From NCBI GenBank assembly GCA_963920765.1, contig OY987249.1, forward strand, positions 4,559,230-4,623,229: a stretch of 64,000 bases of DNA, given 5' to 3'. The translations under genes were made by a program, and so were the position numbers. Positions 56,372 to 64,000 of this stretch are shown one piece after another. The notes beneath the pieces were generated by a model that searched no databases, was not told where the DNA came from, and saw nothing but the letters and a program-made list of their open reading frames with translations. Source of the stretch: Ulota crispa (Eukaryota; Streptophyta; Bryopsida; Orthotrichales; Orthotrichaceae). Each line of letters begins with the position of its first letter. Within the stretch, counting starts at the first letter, position 1.

Positions 56372-59300
56372 TTACGCTTCAGACGCTTGCAGTTGTTGCC
56401 GGGTGGTATGGGAGAGAGTTCGATACACAAGCCCAGCAATGATGAACCCCACAAACCAGGCGTTGCTGTAAATGGCGGTGAAAGCTGCCGGGCAGTGTTG
56501 GAGCACTCCAGTCGAGACCAAGAACCCGGGTACGTTGGGGGCGATGCCTGCAGCCAAAGCAATCAAGGCAGCGACGTTGTAACCATTGGTGTACCAGTAC
56601 AAGCCCTGTTCGCTGCAAGAGAAGAGCGCGTCGGTGTCAAGGGACCGAGCTCGCAGGCCGAAGTAGTCCACCAGCATGATCCCTCCCACGGGTCCCAGCA
56701 ACGCAGAGTACCCGATCAACCAGGTGAAAATAAAGCCCTGGCTCGACTGAATCAGCCGCCATGGCTGCAGCAGTACTCCAATCAGAGCTGTGAGGATGCC
56801 CCCTCTTCGGAAGGAGAACCACTTCGGGCTGAGGTTCACCAGAGCGTTGGCTGGGGCTACCACATTCGCCGCAATGTTCGTGGTGAGAGTGGCTAAAATG
56901 ACGCCCACGAGAGACAAGAGGATCGGAAAGAAGCCATCGATGCGCGCTAGTAGCTGGATCGGGTCTGAAATGGCGTGCCCGAAGATCACCACGGTCGCTG
57001 ATGTGACTGCCAGACCCACGAATGTGAAGGCTGCCATGAACAACGGCAAGCCTATCGCTTGGCCTGTCAACTGGTCCACCTGGCTCTTGGAGTATCGGGT
57101 AAAATCTGCCACGACAAAGGCGCTCACGTGAGCGACTAAAAACAGGTCCTAAACGACTGAGTGACAACAACATCTAAACCACAATCACAACTGTACAAGT
57201 GAAATTGAGTCATTTTGTAGTTGTTGTATAGTCAGTGCAGTTGTGGTTTAGTTGCTATCACGTAGTTGTTTATTGCCATTTTCCTACTAATGCACGTTCA
57301 CTTCCACAAATTCTGACTCTCTACGTTGCTTGCAAAGAATCCACAAATCGAATCCTCCCTCTGTCCCTCTAAAAACACCCAAAAAGCTTCCTTGCCAAGG
57401 AATAACTATGTTTTTAATCTTTTTCACTAGTGACACATGCATTCTAGAATCAATATACCATCTACCAAACATATGCAAAATCTCCGGCTTTCATGCCGCT
57501 ATTTGGGCACCCAAAAAGTACCATCTTTGTGCATGATGCCAACTCCTCATTATTGATGATTTAGAGATTAGTAGCAACAATGGTATCTCATACGGGTAAG
57601 GCCAAGCTTGCTTGGAGAGGAATGCTCTCTAATCGCTTAACCTGCCCCCATGAGACCATTGAACATGACAAACGCTTTCTCAGTGTTTGAAATCAGCAAA
57701 AGGGAGCTTTTTAGTGGTACAAGAAACGTGTCTGATTTGGAGCTTTTTAGAGGGACAGAGGGAGTAATGCTTATAATCAAAAGTCACATGCTATACGATT
57801 GCTGATCAAGCATTTGCATAAACCCCTAAAAAAAAACCCGGAGATTCATGGTTATGACATCACCCCATTCCATTCCAGTCATTGAGATGTGAAGAAACAG
57901 AATTTGCGTAGAAAATATGAGGGAATAAGCAGCAGCCTCACCTGGGATGTTCAAACTGAGGGTAGCCCAAAAGCCAACATTAGCGGTTAATGCTGGAAAG
58001 AAAGTCTGCCAAAACTGTCCTGCTTTGGGACCTCCAGGGATGAACTGTGAAGGCAGAGACAACATAGGTCCGAAGCCCCCTGCTTTAACGTAGGCCCACG
58101 CTAGTAACGCAGCAGACAGAACTATGAGAATTGGAGCACTGATCTTTTCCAGCTCTCGGATACTCTCAATACCATTCCAAATAATACCTACCTGCAAAGC
58201 ATCAAATCAAAGCGTATGAGAGTGAGTAGCTACACATTCGGCATCCATAACCCTAAAATTTCAAATCAAACTGATATAAAAAAACTTTTACCAACACATT
58301 CGCTATTTTGAGTGTCCTATTCCTGTCAATCCTGAATCTGGATATATAAAACCCTACATAAATTTCAATGGAAAAAGAGAGACCCCAACACCAAGCAGAG
58401 TCGTACGAAATTAGGGTTTGATTTGGCATTCGCTCAAGTGCTGTTGTTCAATTTTACTTTAGGGTGTGATCATTCATGGAGAATTTTCAATTCTTGCAGG
58501 TGAAAGAAAATACTCCCTCTGTCCCTCTAAAAATGTCCAAAAAGCATCCTTGCGAAGAATTAACTGCGATTTTAGTCATTGTGCTAGTGACCCATGCATT
58601 CTAGAATCAACACACCATCTATCAAATGTATGCAAAATCTCCAGCTTTGAAGTTCCCAAATTCCATGCAAAAAGTACTATATTTGTGCATGCTGCTCGCT
58701 CCTCATTATTGATGATTTAAAGATTAGTAGCAACAATGGTACCTCATATGGGCAAGACCAAGCTTGCTAGGAGAGGAATGCTCTCGAATAGCTTAACTTA
58801 CCCCCATGAGATCATTGAACATGGATCAGCAAAAGGGAGCTTTTTAGTGGTACAAGAAACGTGTCTGATTTGGAGCTTTTTAGAGGGACAGAGGGAGTAC
58901 AATTCTGCAAAGGTGTCTGTCACCCAAACTGCGTACCACGAAAGAAAAGCCAAGTAGACAGACAATGAGATGTATTTGCGTTATCGTGTCAATCCCAAAT
59001 TGGCTGAAATTATGTACCTGGAGCAGCCAGAAGACGAGGAAGCATGCGAACTCCGCGGCGCTGATGCCTAACCACGGCAACGCGCGGCTGGCGAGGCTGC
59101 CGTGGACAAGAGTGTTAGCCAATTGGTAAATGGCTTGCCCGCCAATCCACGTTTGAATCCCGAACCAGCCACACGCCACGAGCGCGCGCAGCAGGGACGG
59201 CACATTAGCGCCCCGAATGCCGAACGCCGAGCGCGCCAGAACGGGGAAGGGGACGCCGTATTTCGTCCCCGCGTGGCCACTCAGAACCATGGGCACCAGC

Positions 59301-59863
59301 ACCACCAGATTCCCAATCAACACGGTCAGAATGCCCTCCCACCACGCCATGCCCATCTCCACCAAGCTGCCCGCCATGTAATACGTGGGCACCCCGACCA
59401 CGAGGCCTATCCACAGGCACGCCATGTCCCACACCGTGAACGTCCTCCCGCCCGCCATTGTGGGTGCGAAATCCTCGTTATACAGAGTGCTGTCCGGGTC
59501 GCTCGGTTGCTGTGGCGCGATGGGTTCCAGCAACCCTCCAAACAACACTGCAGCCTTCTCCCCATTATTCTGCTCTCCATCACTACTACCTGCGCGTGTT
59601 ATCAGCCTCTTCGACCGCTCGTCGTCGCTGCCATCACGCGGTGCCATCCAGCGCAATGAGGATGCAAATTTATTCATCTTTGAATTCGAGTGAGGCAAGC
59701 CACATCGGTGGGAGGTTGTTTGTGGTGATGAAATCACGGCGTTGACGCGACGACTTGATGAAGAAGAAGTTGAGGGCGTCAGCAGCATGGCTTGCACAGA
59801 AATGATGCAAGTCATCGCAGAATTTCGAACTCTCTCTCTCAAAAATCCTGCAGATGAGCGCAT
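56372..59863 (-). CDS. NCS1 family nucleobase transporter (PLUTO-like), 3 exons, 609 aa
   Basis: Multi-pass carrier of the nucleobase:cation symporter-1 family. Plants have a single plastid-envelope type (PLUTO) that moves uracil, adenine and guanine. Exons: 59018-59863, 57942-58191, 56372-57105; 1830 nt, phases agree. After about 110 N-terminal residues rich in Ser and Arg (a likely transit peptide), the transporter core shows [100 protein letters not shown] and [19 protein letters not shown], all in family order. The start is the first ATG of the open frame (59863); ATGs 16 and 26 codons later are possible. Both introns carry a Stowaway-like MITE in the same orientation. Substrate and location are inferred from the family. 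Confidence 0.93.
57354..57766. mobile_element. Stowaway-like MITE, copy 3 (NCS1 intron 2)
   Basis: Ends CCTCCCTCTGTCCCTCT and AGAGGGACAGAGGGAGTA. The interior is inverted relative to copies 1 and 2. Lies wholly in an intron. Confidence 0.88.
58511..58899. mobile_element. Stowaway-like MITE, copy 4 (NCS1 intron 1)
   Basis: Ends TACTCCCTCTGTCCCTCT and AGAGGGACAGAGGGAGTA, 389 bp, same orientation as copy 3 and lacking about 20 bases of its interior. Confidence 0.9.
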
Positions 59864-60327
59864 GAAAACATGCGCTTGCGATGTCGAAACGGAGAAGCTC
59901 GGCAATCTGTCGACTGCCTGCTCTCCTGGGTAGTGGCTACCCGATCCAACCCCGCATTCGAAATCTCGGACCTCGTCTACTCCGACGAGAGAGAGTCCTC
60001 GACAGTCCACACGAGGGGCACGAGGGTGCTCGTGAGTTCACCCAGAAATCCTCACTGGGTTGCACTTTCATCTTCATAAAGCCGGGTTTACGCTAAAGTC
60101 CAAGTCCAATAATCACCAAAAATCAACAATCTTATTGTTCAAGAGTTAGAAATTGGATCCGAGGTGTTGATACTAGGGTGGGTTCAAAACATATTGAAAT
60201 GACATACGGTGTAAGACACCATGAACCGATAAACATTTGGCCCCGAAGGTTCAAATAGGGGTCAACTTTGGGTGCTAGCAACGTATTTTTGACAAACGAT
60301 AATAAAAAAAAAACTGTAACTTGTTTA

Positions 60328-60553
60328 GCCCTTAAACGACTGAAAGGCCTTTTGTGACCAATACATTATGGGGTATTTTTCTTGTACTTGGAATGGATCC
60401 ACACCTCTACTACATTAAGATCAATAAAGAAGTTGGAGGATAAATCAATGCGGTTCTAGTGAGCTACTTGAGATCCCAAATTTAAATTTCTTGTTGGTAG
60501 CAAACGACAATTATATGTCAGCATATACACTATGCCCTATGGTTGTTTAAGGG
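60328..60553. mobile_element. piggyBac-like element G (226 bp)
   Basis: Left CCCTTAAACGACTGAAAGGC, right GGTTGTTTAAGGG followed by TTAA (60554-60557). The left flank reads TTTAG, not a clean TTAA, so one side is mutated. Same end type as elements A-F. Confidence 0.5.
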
Positions 60554-62509
60554 TTAATACAATCTCCTTGCTTATAAGGTAAACATACCCACTCTCAAGT
60601 GGCGCTCAATTTCATAACCTACTTTTGAGGTGTTCACTGTCCACTTTTGAATCCAAAATGGAGCAGTGAACGCTGCTCGTACAAGCAAATTTTGTCACAT
60701 GTCAATTGCTAAATTGTTTTGAGAGGGTTGGGATTGGGACCGTCAAATGCCATTATAGGAATACATCCAAGTAGTTTCAAAGTTAATTTAGAGTTGCTAA
60801 TAGGGATCCTATGAGTTACAACTTTGCCCTTTAATATTAAATATTCTACAATACTTTTTTCCACAAACATGATGCTTCATGGTAGCTTGTTGAAAGGCTA
60901 ATCCTACGGATTTTTTTCCTAAATTTTCCAAGACCTTGAGGTACTACAAACCCTTAAATGGTCGGGTAAGGGTCTATCTACCTTAGGTAGGATTGTAATA
61001 ATTTTTAATTACTACTCACAATTCATCCATGTATTGTTGCAAGCTAGGCCTCACACCACTCTTGTTGGAACTACTCTAATGTAAAGACATTTCCAAAAAA
61101 CTAAAGATGCCAACTAGACCACTGAGATTGGAATAAAATGGAGCTAAAAATTGTAACATAAATGTTTACTCTTTTTCCAAAAGATCCCGGGGACGCAGCT
61201 CTCTTTGCAGGCCGCGGATCCACATTTCTTCTCGGCTTTCCAGCCATAGAGGCCTTATGGGTATATCATCATAACCCCCTGCACTTCTATAAAGCCCGCA
61301 ATAATTGCATAACTTGATGAGCTTTTATACGCGCATACTATGTAATTGCATGCTTTGTCTTTTGCCGCTTTGTTCAATGCTTTTGGGCTTGCTATTATGA
61401 CCAGACGGCCTGAGTCACGATTGAGGAGGATCAAAAAAGCCAAAAAAAAAAATTTTTGTTTTATGGTTTTTTTCATTTTCTCTTTTTCGATTTATTATTC
61501 TATCATTCCAACCTTTACTTTTTTCTTCTTCTTTTTCAGATTCCTCATAGACCCAAGGCAATAACGTGCTTTATTTGAGGACCTTTTTTTTTACAATTTA
61601 TTGTAGCTAGACCGCAGAGCAACTAAATTTGGATGTGTTTTATTAATTGTAGATTTTGATATCAAAATATCATAAGATTTTGCAATGTTGATTTGCATAA
61701 ATCTCTTAGTATCTTTCTATAACAATGCATAATCATTGAGATATCTCTTACTATTTTGCACATGGACTATTTCATTTTGGGTTTTTGGATTATCCAAATT
61801 TAATTAAATATGGCGCTTCAAAAGCAATCTAGAAGAATATCTAAATGATGTCTTTCAAATAGTAATTTAGGACTATGACTTGTAGGTCAAACACCATATA
61901 GTTGGCTCTACCAATATTTGTTGGTTTATAACATTTGAAAAAGTATGTCTAAAGTTGTTTATAAAACTAATAAAGGATTGCAAAAATATTTTTTGATATA
62001 TTTTCTTGATTTGTACCAAAGGTTTAGTCCAAATTGTGGCAATTATGTAAAAGATTATATCTATTTAATCAAAATTTCATATATATCTTAACCCAATCTT
62101 TTAAATGAAAACTATCATTTTTGAGGTGAGATATGTTTTTGCTCTTCAAACTGTAGAGCATCTATGAAGAAAGGCTTTGCTTGAGTGTTAGAAAGCTAAC
62201 ACATTAATCTAGATATATAGTGATGGATAAATACAAAAATAAGTATTTGGTCTACGTGGAAATTGATTGTAGTAATTTGTAGCTCAAACTTTAAATGCTA
62301 TATTCTTAAAGATTAAATATCTTCTTAGGTTTGACAAAGACTTGTGTAAGTTTTGAACAACAAAAGCTAACATAAATTTTGGATATGACTATCATTGACA
62401 TTTCCAAAGTATCATGTTGTTGTCAATTGTATCAACAAATAGATATTCATGTACCTCGTTTCAAAAATATTCTTATTATAAGACTAGCCCTATTGCATAT
62501 CTTACCTCT

Positions 62510-62615
62510 ATACATTCTTGTTAGAATCTACACATTTTGAACATGAAAGCTAAGATTGATTGTAAACACACTTATTAATCATCACTTTGAAAATTTATAG
62601 TTTAATTTTATTGTT
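62510..62615 (+). repeat. 105-bp direct repeat, upstream copy
   Basis: Contains CATTCTTGTTAGAATCTACA and ends near AAAATTTATAGTTTAATTTTA. A copy with few differences is at 63210-63315, about 697 bases downstream. Confidence 0.9.
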
Positions 62616-62828
62616 GCGCTCTCTATGTGTCTGTTTTCTATTTGCGATATGTCTAAGATTCATTTTGTTTGTCATTTTGAGTTTGCAATTTGAGTTTGCA
62701 AGTTGTCTATAGGTTCATACCCGATTACTTTTCCCACTTTGTTTTGCACCATTGGAACAGAAGAAGAGACAAAAATGGATGGGAAAGGAAAAGGAGATGA
62801 GAGGGGAATAGATTAGGCAGAGCTTGCA

Positions 62829-62981
62829 ATGAAGGTCTTCAGTTTAGGTATGGCCGCTTATGCATTGTACAATATTTTGCAAGATAATTTTGGGGAAACT
62901 GAAGCCTCTGTCAACTTTGCCTTTGGAGCGGGAGTGTTTCACTTTCTCTGCAAACACTCCGGAGACAAGGACAAGAAGTGA
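62829..62981 (+). CDS. Possible small protein, 50 aa, unrecognised
   Basis: An ATG-initiated frame of 50 codons: it starts MKVFSLGMAAYALYNILQDN, has a second hydrophobic stretch (NFAFGAGVFHFLC) and a basic end (KHSGDKDKK). The base composition is less AT-rich than the flanks, and the frame sits between two 105-bp direct repeats. I do not recognise it. It may be a small gene, a retrocopy fragment or chance. Confidence 0.3.
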   Translation: MKVFSLGMAAYALYNILQDNFGETEASVNFAFGAGVFHFLCKHSGDKDKK

Positions 62982-63209
62982 CGTGACGTACCTGTGGTAG
63001 CAAGTCGTAGTAGTAGTTTTAGATTAGGCTATAATGCAATCTGGAAACGCAAGGCGCGCTCAAACAGAACATGGAGAAAATACATTTGAAGAGGAGACCA
63101 CAATGGAGCAACTCTGAATTGCATCAGCCACTATCTAAAATGGGTGCGGATATGACGGGTGTGGATGCCGTGGAAAAGAAAACGGGATGTTCCAAAGTAA
63201 CGTCCCTAA

Positions 63210-63318
63210 CACATTCTTGTTAGAATCTACACATTTTGAACATGAAAGCTAAGATTGATTGTCAACACACTTATTAATCATCACTTTGAAAATTCATAGT
63301 TTTATTTTATAGTGTTAA
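63210..63318 (+). repeat. 105-bp direct repeat, downstream copy
   Basis: Near-identical to 62510-62615 (for example GATTGTCAACAC here, GATTGTAAACAC there). Confidence 0.9.
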
Positions 63319-63548
63319 AAATAAACATGCTAAAATAACCCAATCTTTTTAGATGTTATTAAGATGGAACAAAGACTAAACACATACATATATATATACT
63401 CTAAAAATATACTATCCAAGCAACTAATTTCAACTTGCAATGACATGTTGTGTATGATATGTGTGTAAGAATGAAGGCTATCATAGCACTTGTATGCAAA
63501 CCATAGATGACAAACACATGGCTCCACTAGTGCAAATCTTACTATAGT

Positions 63549-64000
63549 TTAACCCCTAAAGGACCAAGCAAAGTTTTTACCAAAAACTCTCAAAAACTAT
63601 CAATTTTAGTGTATCAACCAAATTTGAAAAAAAAAAAAATTAATGCATATGTGACTATAGGATTGTGTAGAAGAATAGTTTTAGAGATGTGAAAAAAAAA
63701 CTCAAAGTTTTCCGTTGCATGGATGAGAAGTTAGAATGGTTTGAATATTCAAAAACGTCTTGTGAAAAATCAAGCAGCTACCCTTCAAAAGGTGAAATTC
63801 CGAAGGAAAAATGGCCATGTGGGTGGTGCTTTTCTAAATTCCGTATTCCACCTAAGTAAATGTGGAGTAAGATTTGGTATACTTTGTTAGTAAACCTAAT
63901 CTAGGGATGAGTTCATTTGGGGGAGACTATTTCTCATAGGTTTGCAAGACTCTTTCAGTTGTACTTTTTTTTAAACCCAAGTAAGAAGTTCCCTTTTTAA
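63549..64000. repeat. Lone TTAA-type element end, possibly running out of the window
   Basis: TTAA followed by CCCCTAAAGGACCAAGC, the same tip as element D (CCCCTAAAGG). No right end is found before the window stops. Confidence 0.4.

Larger units (their letters stand above)
59864..64000. other. Distal intergenic region
   Basis: NCS1 5' flank, then AT-rich DNA with one short TTAA-flanked element (60328-60553), a pair of 105-bp direct repeats around a small open frame (62510-63318) and a lone TTAA-type end at 63549. Nothing else is supported. Confidence 0.5.

Overview
This looks like nuclear DNA from a green plant (streptophyte), most likely a non-seed land plant; the species cannot be named from the window. 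The evidence is: many short GT-AG introns, plant-specific protein families (calcium-regulated RelA/SpoT homologue CRSH, plastid-type NCS1 nucleobase transporter, plant NiaP nicotinate transporter, plant GDSL lipase), TTTAGGG-type telomeric motifs, and many MITEs. I rebuilt the gene models exon by exon. Exon phases agree across every junction in the eight models, and I recognise the family of seven of the eight with confidence.

Layout. 14-3837 (-): equilibrative nucleoside transporter. 6512-12142 (-): NiaP-type nicotinate transporter. 15310-16438 (+): small protein resembling complex I assembly factor NDUFAF4. 16729-19509 (-): PIGM, the first GPI mannosyltransferase. 20068-25878 (-): POP1, a subunit of RNase P/MRP. 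28201-37228: a 9-kb near-perfect palindrome made of two head-to-head copies of a decayed pogo-like transposon, with a 200-N assembly gap near its centre. 40779-43818 (+): GDSL esterase/lipase. 45175-52388 (-): a 14-exon gene that joins a complete CRSH (ppGpp synthetase plus two EF-hands) to a C-terminal TPR solenoid. 56372-59863 (-): NCS1 purine/pyrimidine transporter. The rest is AT-rich intergenic DNA with DNA-transposon remnants.

The genes are ordinary housekeeping genes and form no operon-like pathway. Three are small-metabolite transporters (nucleosides, nicotinate, nucleobases), but nothing in the sequence shows that they are co-regulated.

The most interesting items are the CRSH-TPR fusion, the palindromic transposon pair, an abundant family of TTAA-flanked (piggyBac-like) small elements with several side-by-side insertions, a Stowaway-like MITE family whose four copies all sit in introns, and introns of POP1 and of the NDUFAF4-like gene that carry duplicated exon edges.
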